The position numbers were made by a program, and so were the translations under genes. This document shows positions 9,017 to 17,003 of a DNA stretch of 40,496 nt, piece after piece. Source of the DNA: JANNWF01 sp052390415 (GTDB lineage Bacteria > Pseudomonadota > Gammaproteobacteria > Xanthomonadales > Xanthomonadaceae); contig JBQTGY010000021.1 of assembly GCA_052390415.1 (NCBI GenBank), positions 1 through 40,496 of the forward strand. Direction: 5' to 3'. The notes beneath the pieces were generated by a model, which saw only the letters and a program-made list of their open reading frames with translations, made no database searches and was not told where the DNA came from. Within the stretch, counting starts at the first letter, position 1. The number at the start of each line of letters is the position of its first letter.

Positions 9017-9249
9017 TCCCCGCGCAAGCGCACTGCTGTCCGGGGAATCGTTGATCAAATGCTTCGCTAAAGAAGCGTCATGCCAAGTGCTTGACTCGAA
9101 ATAACCGTCGCCCCCGCGAAGGCAGGGGCCCAGCGCCTTGGGACGTGCAAGTCACTGGGTTCCCGCCTTCGCGGGAACGACGCTTTGTTGTTCGTTTACG
9201 CAAGCGTGACACTCGGTTTTCCCCGGACAGCAGCGCGCGCAGGCGGGGA
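9017..9249. repeat. Nested double inverted repeat
   Basis: Two inverted repeats sit one inside the other. The outer arms (9017-9047 and 9219-9249, 31 nt, about 26 matches) share CTGCTGTCCGGGGAA. The inner arms (9106-9133 and 9155-9182, 28 nt) share CCCGCGAAGGC. The inner motif is like the very common 'CGTCATTCCCGCGAAGGCGGG' intergenic repeat. The block occupies most of the 493-bp gap between nupC and the PDZ gene; I see no gene in the gap. Confidence 0.8.
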
Positions 9250-9362
9250 TCTGGAGCTTCAGCAGAATGCCTATTGTCGCGAGCTGGCCGGATCTCCGCC
9301 GGCGCCGCGCGAGGATGATGGGCGTCAAGTTGGTGACACACCTGCTGCGGCGCGAATCATGT

Positions 9363-10625
9363 CTAGATCAGCACACTTTCCAGAACGCCGCGTGACGGTG
9401 GCGGCGGCGGTGCCGGGGGCGGCGTTGGCGCAGCCGGCGCGGCAGGCATCGTCGGTAGGGCACTCGGCATCGGTGGCAGCGGCGCCAGTGCTGGCGTCGG
9501 CGGCAGTGGCGGTATCGGCGGCACAGGCGGCGCGAAAGCGGGGAACGATGGCAGCGCCGCGGCTTGCAGTTCCAGTTGCTGTGCCTTGCGATCACGCATC
9601 AGACGCACGACCAAGGATTTTTCGGTTTTGCGATCCTGCTGGCCATCGCGCTGTGCCTCATCGCCGCGTTGTCCGTCGCGCAGCGCCCGCAGTACATCCG
9701 TCGGTTCATTGACATCCTGATCGTCGATGCTGAGCAATACGTCGCCTGCCCGCAGGCCTTTCAAGGGGCTTTTCTCTGCGCTCAGCACCAACACGCCGCG
9801 ATCGGTGGCGAAGTAACGGCCGAGTTCACTGTCCACCGCCGCCATCCGCAATCCACGCCAGCGCAAGCTGTCGGCGAACGCGAGCTGGGCGGTCATGCAT
9901 TCGCCGCCGTCTTCCACACAGGGTGGCATCGGCGCGATGCGTTCGATATCAAGCAGGCCGCGCAACGCGATCAAGGGTTCGATTTGCGCACGCACGGCGT
10001 CGGCATCCAGCGCACGGCCGCGCCACCAGGCGAGGCCAGGCAAGAGGTCGGCGGTGACTTCAACTCGGGTGCGTTGTTTGTCGCGCAGGTAATCGAGGCT
10101 CAGCACCTGACCAACCTCCAGTTCGCTCAAGCGCTCGCGTGCTTCATTCAGGCGTGCCTGCGCGGATCCATCGCTGATGCGGTCGCCGTTGATCTCGATA
10201 ATGCGATCACCAGGCCGCAAGCCCGCGCGCTCGGCCGGGCTGTCGGGAGTGACTGCGGAAATACCCACGCCGGCCTGTGGATCGCTACGCAGAATCACTC
10301 CGATCATCGGTCGATCAAACGCCGGTCGTGCCAAGGCCGCTTCGATATCGGCACGCGCAATCTGCATGGACAAACCCGCGACTCGACTCGACAACGCATT
10401 CAACTCTTCCTGCGCTCGTCGCAGCTCGGCTTGCGCCTTGCCGAGATCGGCACTGCGTTCGACAGCCGCGTCTGCCCGCGCGCGCGCGCGTTCGGCCAGC
10501 GCCCGGTCTTGCTCGCTGCGGCGCGCAGTCTGAGCTTGCTCTGCGGTCACCGCAAACGGTTCACTTGCCATCGCGCCCGGAGCAACGAGCATTGCCAACA
10601 TAGGCACCAACCACCATCGTTTCAT
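9363..10625 (-). CDS. Secreted double-PDZ protein with coiled coil and Pro-rich tail
   Basis: The protein has 420 residues. The ATG at 10625 has a good ribosome-binding site (AAGGAGAG) and opens a clear signal peptide (MKRWWLVPMLAMLVAPGAMA). Residues 25-100 are Ala/Arg/Glu-rich and probably coiled-coil. PDZ1 spans about 106-195 (GVGISAVTPDSPAERAGLRP, GDRIIEING). PDZ2 spans about 265-350 (GLRAGDVLLSIDDQDV). Residues 360-412 are extremely Pro-rich, and the chain ends in hydrophobic SVLI. Cys236 and Cys243 could form a disulphide. No serine-protease domain precedes the PDZ domains, so this is not DegP/MucD itself. It is the last gene of the ECF sigma operon, in the place where mucD sits in rpoE-rseA-mucD clusters. 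A sensory or chaperone role in the periplasm is inferred. Confidence 0.85.
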   Translation of the reverse strand: MKRWWLVPMLAMLVAPGAMASEPFAVTAEQAQTARRSEQDRALAERARARADAAVERSADLGKAQAELRRAQEELNALSSRVAGLSMQIARADIEAALARPAFDRPMIGVILRSDPQAGVGISAVTPDSPAERAGLRPGDRIIEINGDRISDGSAQARLNEARERLSELEVGQVLSLDYLRDKQRTRVEVTADLLPGLAWWRGRALDADAVRAQIEPLIALRGLLDIERIAPMPPCVEDGGECMTAQLAFADSLRWRGLRMAAVDSELGRYFATDRGVLVLSAEKSPLKGLRAGDVLLSIDDQDVNEPTDVLRALRDGQRGDEAQRDGQQDRKTEKSLVVRLMRDRKAQQLELQAAALPSFPAFAPPVPPIPPLPPTPALAPLPPMPSALPTMPAAPAAPTPPPAPPPPPSRGVLESVLI

Positions 10626-10659
10626 GAGGCTCTCCTTCAATGCAGGGGATACGAAGCCA

Positions 10660-11406
10660 TCACAACGTGACTTCGCGGTTTGCCGCATCACTGGCGGCGA
10701 TCAATGAGTCGCGTTGGCTCAAGGCCACGCGTTGAGTCAGCAGCTGCACGCGCTCCCGCCACAACACTTCGCGGGTGGCGGCAGTGGCATCGGGGTCGGC
10801 CAACAGGTAGTCGATCCACTGCATGCGGTCGACCAAGCCGAGTTCGATCGCCAAGGTTTGTGCATCGCGTCCGTTGGAGCCGAACCCGCTCAGAATCGAC
10901 TGCAGTCGGGCCGACTCGATCATCAGCGCTTCCGCCTGCGAACTGTCTTCACCTGTGGCGACCAGCTCCGAGGGTGGCGCCACGCGACCGCTTGGCGCAT
11001 CCGTGTTCACCTCGGTGACTTCACTGGGCGCTGCCGGCGGCGCTCTCCAGGCGTCGGGCGAGCCCACGATCAACGCGGCCAAGGCCAGAATCGCAGCAAC
11101 CGCCAGCCAACGTTGTCTGCGCGTGAAACGTGCAGCGGATTGCCAACTGTGTGTCGGCAGGCCTGTTGGCAGGCTGCGCGTCGCCGCACCATCGCCTGAA
11201 GCGCGCGTCGCTGCCGCGAACGATGCGCTGCCCGCTTGATCGTCTTCTGCCTCGGTTTGCTCAAGGCTGGCGCGCAAGCGCAACCAGCCATCATTGGGCG
11301 GATCCCGCAGGGGCAGCGCAGCGAGTGCGGCGCTCAGGCCCTGGTCCCCAGGCGAATCCTGGTTGACCAGTGCCGGTGCATGACGATCAGTTGGCATAAC
11401 TGACAT
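10660..11406 (-). CDS. Single-pass membrane protein, likely anti-sigma factor
   Basis: The protein has 248 residues from the ATG at 11406, which has an AAGGAG site upstream and overlaps the sigma gene end by 20 bp. The N-terminal, presumably cytoplasmic, part (1-97) contains a short helix with LRDPPNDGWLRLRASLEQ. One transmembrane segment follows at about 99-116 (RWLAVAAILALAALIVG), then a 130-residue periplasmic part rich in helix formers. No zinc-binding HxxxCxxC motif is present, so it is not a ZAS-type anti-sigma factor. The call rests on topology, translational coupling to the ECF gene and the PDZ gene 34 bp downstream, not on recognised homology. Confidence 0.6.
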   Translation of the reverse strand: MSVMPTDRHAPALVNQDSPGDQGLSAALAALPLRDPPNDGWLRLRASLEQTEAEDDQAGSASFAAATRASGDGAATRSLPTGLPTHSWQSAARFTRRQRWLAVAAILALAALIVGSPDAWRAPPAAPSEVTEVNTDAPSGRVAPPSELVATGEDSSQAEALMIESARLQSILSGFGSNGRDAQTLAIELGLVDRMQWIDYLLADPDATAATREVLWRERVQLLTQRVALSQRDSLIAASDAANREVTL

Positions 11407-11989
11407 GGCAGTTCTCCTTGGACGAGTTGTGCGCACGCTCGGGCTCGCCCAGGGCCATGCGCAGGCGTTGCGTGCCACGCGCCAGTTGCGACTTCGAAAA
11501 GCTGGCGGTGCGACCCATCAATTGGGCGATTTCATCGTGCGTATAACCTTCGCCATGAAACAGCCACAGCACGCTGCGGGTGATTTCGGGCAAGGCCGCC
11601 ATGGCGCGCTCCAATTCGGCGGATTGCGCGTGTTGCAGTGGCGAGTGCCCGCTGCAGGGCATGGCGTCGTCGTCTTCCATGCTGTCTGCGTGGGGTTGCG
11701 AATTGCGCCGTCGCAAGCGCATCAAGGTTTCGTTGACGGCAATCTTGCGCAGCCATGCCCAGAACGGCGCATCGCCGCGATAGCTGGCAAATGCGCCATG
11801 CATGCGCAAGAAGGCGTCATGGGTGGTTTCCATGGCTTCGTCCGGATCGCCCAGCATGCGCACCGCCAAGCTGTAAACCGGACGCTGGAACAGGCGATAT
11901 AGCCGCTCGAAGGCGGCAAGATCGCCAGCGCGGATGCTGTCCAACAGCCCGACCGGCAGGTCAATCGCAAATGTGGATGAGTTGTTCAC
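11387..11989 (-). CDS. ECF-type RNA polymerase sigma factor
   Basis: This 200-residue sigma-70 family factor has region 2 (about 25-92; FERLYRLFQRPVYSLAVRML, FWAWLRKIAVNETLMRLRRR) and region 4 (about 125-185; ALPEITRSVLWLFHGEGYTH, DEIAQLMG). The usual DAED-like stretch of region 2 reads GDPDEAMETTHDAFLRM (47-63): one acidic position has become Met53, and Thr55-Thr56 replace the usual hydrophobic pair. An acidic linker (MEDDDAM) separates regions 2 and 4. It heads an operon with the membrane protein and the PDZ protein, and is divergent from a Ser/Thr kinase gene across 147 bp. It probably controls an envelope-related regulon; its targets are unknown. Confidence 0.9.
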   Translation of the reverse strand: MNNSSTFAIDLPVGLLDSIRAGDLAAFERLYRLFQRPVYSLAVRMLGDPDEAMETTHDAFLRMHGAFASYRGDAPFWAWLRKIAVNETLMRLRRRNSQPHADSMEDDDAMPCSGHSPLQHAQSAELERAMAALPEITRSVLWLFHGEGYTHDEIAQLMGRTASFSKSQLARGTQRLRMALGEPERAHNSSKENCHVSYAN

Positions 11990-12136
11990 GGATGACAGGA
12001 TGCGCGCTACGGCAAAACCGTCGCAGTGCCGTTGGTTGCAGAAGCCGATTCCATTCGAAGCTGCCGCGACTCTGCCGACAGGCCGCTGGCCGATGCTATG
12101 ATCCGGTCGCGATTCCGCATCACACCGTTGTCACCA

Positions 12137-15100
12137 ATGGCCGTACCGGCGTTCGACATTCCGGGCTATGACTTTGTCCGCGAACTCGGTTCTGGCGGCA
12201 TGGCGACGGTGTATCTGGCCGTACAGCGTTCGCTGGATCGCAAAGTCGCGATCAAGATCATGCGTCGCGGCATGGCCGACACCAACACCGAGCAGCGCTT
12301 TCTCAATGAAGGCCGGACCATGGCGCGGCTACCGCACGCGCACATCGTCGGTGTTTACGACATTGTCCAGAACGACAGCATCAACTACATCGCGATGGAA
12401 TTCCTCGACGGCGGCCTGCTGTCGGATCGGATGCGCGAAGGTCTGTCGCTGGGTGAAGCGATCACGATCATCGTGCAGATCGCCGGCGCGCTGCAGTTCG
12501 CACACGACAACGGTGTGGTGCATCGCGACCTGAAACCCACCAACGTCATGTTCCGCGACGAGATGACCGCGGTGCTGACGGACTTTGGCATCGCGCGGGC
12601 GCAGGGCGCCGGTGCCAGCCGCTTGACCCAGACCGGCATGATGCTGGGCACGCCGACTTACATGAGTCCCGAGCAAGCCACCGCCAGCGAAGTGGACGGT
12701 CGCTCGGACCAGTATTCGCTGGGCGTGTTGTTCTACGAAATGTTGACAGGCCACGCGCCCTTCGAGGGCGAGTCGCCGATTCAAGTGGCGCTCGCGCATG
12801 TCAGCCAACCACCGCCGCCACTGCCGCCCCAGTTCTCCTTCTTTCAGCCAGTCATGGATCGCATGCTGGCCAAGTTGCAGGATCATCGTTATCCCGATCT
12901 GCACGAGTTCATTCGTGAACTGAAGGCAATGGTGACGGGCAGCAGTTCGCTGCTGGCACGCCTGCAGATCGATCCCAATTCCTCCTCCTCCGAGCAACTG
13001 CGGGCGCTCGGATTCTCCGATAGCCAGATCCACACGGGTTCGCGTCGCGCGCCAGCACAAGGCGGTGGTGCGGCCAGTTCATGGCCGTCTGCGCGCAGCA
13101 CCGGCTCGGGGCAGAAGAACCGCAGCAGCGGCACCGGTCCCGGCGTGCGCATGGGGCAATCCAAGCCACCGCCACCGAGTCGCCCTGTCTGGCTGATTCC
13201 AGCCGCCGCGGTGGCTGTGCTGTTGCTGGCGGTGATTGGTGGTTGGATGCTATTTGGACCCAGCGAGCCTGGCTCGGACATGGATCCAGCACTGCGCAAG
13301 ATTCTCAGCAGCCAGCTGCAGACGGTCGATCAGCTCATCGGCGAACGTCGATTGGTCACGCCCGCCGGCGAGAGCGCTTACGACAAGCTGCAGGAAGTGT
13401 TGCAAGTTGCACCAGAGTGGCCTGAGGCACAGCAGCGACTGACCGCCATCGTGGATGCGCTGCGTCTGCAGGCGGAAGCCGCCGTCACGGCCAAGAACTA
13501 CGAAGTCGCCGAAGTGCGTATCGGTGAGGCCTTGGCCGTGGCGCCTACGGATCCCGCCTTGCTGGCCATCCAGGCGTCCATCGGCAATGCCCGTGTGGGT
13601 GCCGAACGCGAGGGTAAGTTGCGTGACTTGTTGAGCCGTGCCGAAGCGGCGCAGCGCGCGGGAAAACTGGTCGGCGAAACCCGCGACGATGCATGGGCGC
13701 TGCTGCAACAAGCGCAAGAAATCGATGCACAAAGCGCAGATGTCAAGCGCGCGGTTGACGCGCTGGCAGCGGTGTTGTTGAAGCCCGCGCAAGACGCGCT
13801 GAGCGCCGGCCGCCTGGATGATGCAGATCGCGCCTTGCAGGCCAATTCGGCGCGCCTGGCGGCCGACCCGACCTGGCAGAAGTTAAGCGCGCAACTGGCC
13901 CAGCAGCGGCTGTTGGCAGAGCAGAAAACCCGCATCGACGCGCTATTGGCGCAAGCGCGCAAGCAATTGGCGGCGGGCCGTGCTGCGGAGCCTGCCGGAG
14001 ACAACGCCTTGGAGACCTTGGCGCGCGTGGCCGAGATCGATCCGGGCAACGCAGAATTGACCAAGATTCGTGCACAAAGCGCGGCGGCACTGGCGGCACT
14101 CGCCAAACAAGCGGTGAGCGCGGGTGACCTCAGTGGTGCATTCAGTCGCTACGAGCAGGCCCTGCAGGCGGAGCCGGGCAATGCGACCTATGCGGCCGCG
14201 CGCAAGCAACTTGAGCAATCGCTGGGCGAACGCGTCACCCAGCTCGCGCGTGCACTGACGGATGCCCGCACGGCGATCACCGAGCGCCGTTTCTTTACCC
14301 CGCAAGCACAAAGCGCACGCACTTACATCGCGGCAGCACTGCAACTCGACCCACGCAACGCCCAGGCTCTGCAATTGCAGGCGCAACTGCCAGCGATGAT
14401 TCGCGAGGCGGCGCAGGCGATGGCGGCCGAAAATCGTCTCGATGATGCGATTGCCCTGCTCGCGGCTGCACAGCAGGCCTATCGCAGTGACGCAGAAATC
14501 GGTCGCCTGGCCTCGCAACTGGGCGCGGCGCGAGATCAGGCGCGGGTCGTCGAAGCGCGCTCGGCGAAATTGGTGAGCCTGCGCGGCACCTTGGCCAAGC
14601 GGCCGCTGACCGTGACCGATGTGCGCGACGTCAGCACCAGCTTGCAAACTTTGCTGAAGGCGGATCCGGCGGATGCCGAGGCGCTGGTGTTACGCGATCA
14701 ACTGGTCAAAGGCTTGGCATTGGATGTGGCAACGGTGGACGCGGTGGCGGGGATTACCTCGTTGGCGCCTCTGATCGAACAGGTTGAAAAATCCATGGGT
14801 GCCGGTGCCGCCGATGTGCGCAAGCTGGTGGTCGACTTTGCGGCGCGCAAGACGGCCATCGAGGCGCGCGAGGCGGAAGCCCAACTGGCTCGTCAAGGCG
14901 TGTTGGTGCTGAATGCATTTCCGTGGGCCAATATCGAATCGGTGGTGGAGCAAGCCAGCGGACGCCCAATCAAGTTGCCAACGGATTCGGCGACACCTCT
15001 GGCGTTGCCATTGCCAGCCGGCACTTATCGGGTGACGTTCCGCCATCCTGATTCCCGTCAACCGGTAGTTCGCGTCGCGGGTCTGGAAGCGAAGAAAACT

Positions 15101-15172
15101 CAGCAAGTCAGTGCCAGCTTCCCGACCATCAAGGCGGATGATTATCTGCGGCGGGCAGGTTATGCGCGCTAG
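12137..15172 (+). CDS. Transmembrane Ser/Thr protein kinase with long periplasmic repeat region
   Basis: The protein has 1011 residues from the ATG at 12137, chosen because the kinase fold starts at once (FDIPGYDFVRELGSGGMATV). All Hanks-kinase landmarks are present: Gly loop 18-25, VAIK with Lys40, Glu58, HRDLKPTN 129-136, DFG 149-151 and SPEQ 177-180. A Ser/Pro/Gly-rich juxtamembrane stretch (about 300-350) leads to one membrane segment (about 351-373). Beyond it lie some 500 residues of Ala/Leu/Gln-rich helical, TPR-like repeats, each with a pattern like 'LALDPRNAQAL'. A PEGA-like beta domain ends the chain (LPLPAGTYRVTFRHPDSRQP). The kinase should act on cytoplasmic targets in response to envelope signals. 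It is divergent from the ECF sigma operon and overlaps the next gene by 11 bp. Confidence 0.92.
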   Translation: MAVPAFDIPGYDFVRELGSGGMATVYLAVQRSLDRKVAIKIMRRGMADTNTEQRFLNEGRTMARLPHAHIVGVYDIVQNDSINYIAMEFLDGGLLSDRMREGLSLGEAITIIVQIAGALQFAHDNGVVHRDLKPTNVMFRDEMTAVLTDFGIARAQGAGASRLTQTGMMLGTPTYMSPEQATASEVDGRSDQYSLGVLFYEMLTGHAPFEGESPIQVALAHVSQPPPPLPPQFSFFQPVMDRMLAKLQDHRYPDLHEFIRELKAMVTGSSSLLARLQIDPNSSSSEQLRALGFSDSQIHTGSRRAPAQGGGAASSWPSARSTGSGQKNRSSGTGPGVRMGQSKPPPPSRPVWLIPAAAVAVLLLAVIGGWMLFGPSEPGSDMDPALRKILSSQLQTVDQLIGERRLVTPAGESAYDKLQEVLQVAPEWPEAQQRLTAIVDALRLQAEAAVTAKNYEVAEVRIGEALAVAPTDPALLAIQASIGNARVGAEREGKLRDLLSRAEAAQRAGKLVGETRDDAWALLQQAQEIDAQSADVKRAVDALAAVLLKPAQDALSAGRLDDADRALQANSARLAADPTWQKLSAQLAQQRLLAEQKTRIDALLAQARKQLAAGRAAEPAGDNALETLARVAEIDPGNAELTKIRAQSAAALAALAKQAVSAGDLSGAFSRYEQALQAEPGNATYAAARKQLEQSLGERVTQLARALTDARTAITERRFFTPQAQSARTYIAAALQLDPRNAQALQLQAQLPAMIREAAQAMAAENRLDDAIALLAAAQQAYRSDAEIGRLASQLGAARDQARVVEARSAKLVSLRGTLAKRPLTVTDVRDVSTSLQTLLKADPADAEALVLRDQLVKGLALDVATVDAVAGITSLAPLIEQVEKSMGAGAADVRKLVVDFAARKTAIEAREAEAQLARQGVLVLNAFPWANIESVVEQASGRPIKLPTDSATPLALPLPAGTYRVTFRHPDSRQPVVRVAGLEAKKTQQVSASFPTIKADDYLRRAGYAR

Positions 15173-16052
15173 CGGCTCTGCACGGCTGGCAACACTGCTT
15201 GCGCTGCTGCTGACCGTGGTCAGTGGCCCGGCGTTGGCGGATTGGAAGCGCGACTACGCGCGCGGCGAGCGAGCGATTGCGGACGGCAAATGGGCTGAAG
15301 CAGAAGCGCTGTTTCGTCAAGCCGCCCGCGAGGAACCCACGCCGGATGTGCGCAAGCGATTTGAAGGCGTGGTGTTCCGCGAATACGCGCCGCAGTATTG
15401 GGCAGGCTTTGCCGCATGGCGGCAAGGTGCCTGTGATCGTGCCATCAACTACTGGCAAGACAGCGCCAATAACGCCGCCGTGCTGGCGAAGATCAAGGAC
15501 TTCAAATCGCAACAGGATCGCGGCTTGGCGGATTGCCAGCAGCAGCTCGCGCAAACCACGACACCCACACCCACGCCCACACCCACTCCTGCAGCGCCTG
15601 TCGCCACCACGCCGACGCCGGTGGCCACCACCACGCCTGTCGCAGTGCCGCCGGTCGCAACGACCACCCCCGCGCCGACCCCAACACCCGTGCAAGTCGC
15701 GCAACAGCCAACGCCTGCACCGGTCACCCCCACGCCCAAGCCCACGCCGCCGACAGCCGATCTGAAACCCGCGCCGGCACAACTGGTAACCGCAGCCGAT
15801 GCATGGTTGAGCGGACGCTACGGAGACGTGCTGGGAGCTGACGCCAGCAAGGTGACGGACGCCCGTGCCCGCGCGCATCTGCATGTGCTGCGAGCGGCCG
15901 CCCGCCACGCGCAGGCCGAACTCGCCAGTGGCAGCAGCCTCGCGTCCGCAGAAGAGGAAGTACGCGCCGCCCGCCGCGCTTTGGCCACCATCAGCCCCGA
16001 CCAAGCCATGTTCTCGCCGCGCTTTCGGTCGTTCTGGCAGAAAACGAAGTAG
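15162..16052 (+). CDS. Secreted protein with Pro/Thr linker, partner of the kinase
   Basis: The protein has 296 residues. The ATG at 15162 lies inside the last codons of the kinase gene, which implies translational coupling. A signal peptide (ARLATLLALLLTVVSGPALA) is followed by a TPR-like helical domain (about 27-128; YARGERAIADGKWAEAEALF, YWAGFAAWRQGACDRAINYW). Next comes a low-complexity Pro/Thr/Ala/Val linker of about 75 residues, then a second helical domain (about 205-290). The linker DNA is a run of CCCAC/CCCAC-like repeats that could vary in length. There is no lipobox Cys. I do not recognise a named family. An extracytoplasmic partner or input domain for the kinase is inferred from the overlap. 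Confidence 0.75.
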   Translation: MRASGSARLATLLALLLTVVSGPALADWKRDYARGERAIADGKWAEAEALFRQAAREEPTPDVRKRFEGVVFREYAPQYWAGFAAWRQGACDRAINYWQDSANNAAVLAKIKDFKSQQDRGLADCQQQLAQTTTPTPTPTPTPAAPVATTPTPVATTTPVAVPPVATTTPAPTPTPVQVAQQPTPAPVTPTPKPTPPTADLKPAPAQLVTAADAWLSGRYGDVLGADASKVTDARARAHLHVLRAAARHAQAELASGSSLASAEEEVRAARRALATISPDQAMFSPRFRSFWQKTK

Positions 16053-16140
16053 GGCGATCCAGTCCCCGAGTTGCGAATCACGTGATAACTCACGATGTGT
16101 TCGTCACCAAATCGGGAACAGCGAGACAAACAAGCAATAC

Positions 16141-16826
16141 ATGACGCGACTGGTTGTACTTCCGGGGATGGATGGAACCGGCCACTTGCTGGCCGATCTT
16201 GTTGCAGCTTTGGGTGTCAGCATTCAAGCAACGGTCGTCACCTATCCACTGACCGAATCACTCAACTACGCACAGCTGGAAGCCCGCATTCTTCCAATGC
16301 TTCCCCGATCAGAGCCCTACTTTCTGCTCGGCGAGTCTTTCGGAGGGCCCTTGGCAATTGCGCTCGCGGCGCGACAGCCACGTGGTTTGCTGGGTCTTGT
16401 GCTTTGCGCATCGTTCGCGCGCTATCCCATTGAGTCTCTTCGCGCGGCAGCGTTTCTTGCGAGAGTCGCCCCACACATGCAGCCCCATCGGCGGCACTTT
16501 CGTGGCTTTTGCTGGGGGCATGGAGGACGCCTGCTCTGCGTGCGGCCCTGAAGATCAGTGTTTCCGAAGTTTCGTCGGCAGCTATGCGCACGCGGCTGGA
16601 GTCTGCGTTGAGGGTGGATGTTTCGGGATTGTTCGGGCGCATTGGCGTCCGGGCGCTGTATCTGCGCGCATCACAGGATCGCGTGGTGCCGCGCGGCGCT
16701 GGTGAACACATTCTCAGCGCGTTGCCTACGGCCACACTCATTGAACTGCCGGGACCGCACTTCCTCTTGCAAGCGTTGCCGGTCGCGTGTGCGAGCGCCG
16801 TCCGTCGATTTGTGGAAGTCTCTTAG
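16141..16826 (+). pseudogene. Alpha/beta hydrolase, frameshifted
   Basis: The reading frame from ATG 16141 gives an alpha/beta-hydrolase N-terminus (LVVLPGMDGTGHLLADL) with the nucleophile elbow GESFGG. It runs into a stop at 16549-16551 after frame-alien residues. The rest of the fold continues in another frame up to 16826 (PSAALSWLLLGAWRTPALRAALKIS, then the acid motif SQDRVVPRGA and the His motif GPHFLLQ). The switch lies near 16475-16490, and adding one base there would restore a single protein of about 228 residues. It is either a one-base deletion in a real pseudogene or a sequencing error. The intact product would be a small serine esterase/hydrolase of unknown substrate. Confidence 0.75.
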
Positions 16827-16903
16827 CCCGGATGCAGCGCAGCGAAATCCGGTGTGGCCCCCACCTCGTCAGCCCGGGATTTTGCTGCGGTGCATCCGCG
16901 CTA
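16824..16903. repeat. 'TAGCCCGGATGCAGCGCAGC' hairpin repeat
   Basis: Arm 16824-16852 (TAGCCCGGATGCAGCGCAG...) is mirrored by 16873-16903 (...TGCGGTGCATCCGCGCTA). The spacer is about 20 nt. The stop codon of the frameshifted hydrolase is the first three bases of the repeat. This is a widespread type of proteobacterial intergenic repeat (from general knowledge). Confidence 0.8.
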
Positions 16904-16950
16904 CAACCGCGAGCGATCCAATCCACAACGTCCTGGCCACACAACAAAAA

Positions 16951-16972
16951 AGGCGCAGTCTCCTGCGCCTTT
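16951..16972. terminator. Bidirectional intrinsic terminator
   Basis: A perfect 8-bp stem AGGCGCAG / CTGCGCCT with the loop TCTC has an A-run before it (16944-16951) and Ts after it. It sits between the end of the hydrolase and the end of the convergent OMPP1/FadL-type gene, so it can stop transcription from both sides. Confidence 0.8.
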
Positions 16973-17003
16973 CCTGTTGCCGCTCAGGTGAATCGTGGTA
17001 GGA

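Noticed and set aside
9363..9560. Frameshift at the 3' end of the PDZ gene because of extreme Pro content
   Set aside because: The frame stays open and continues smoothly to its stop; Pro-rich tails are common on such proteins.
15449..15745. A Gly/Val-rich frame antisense to the Pro/Thr linker
   Set aside because: A mirror of low-complexity CCCAC/GTGGG repeats, not a protein.
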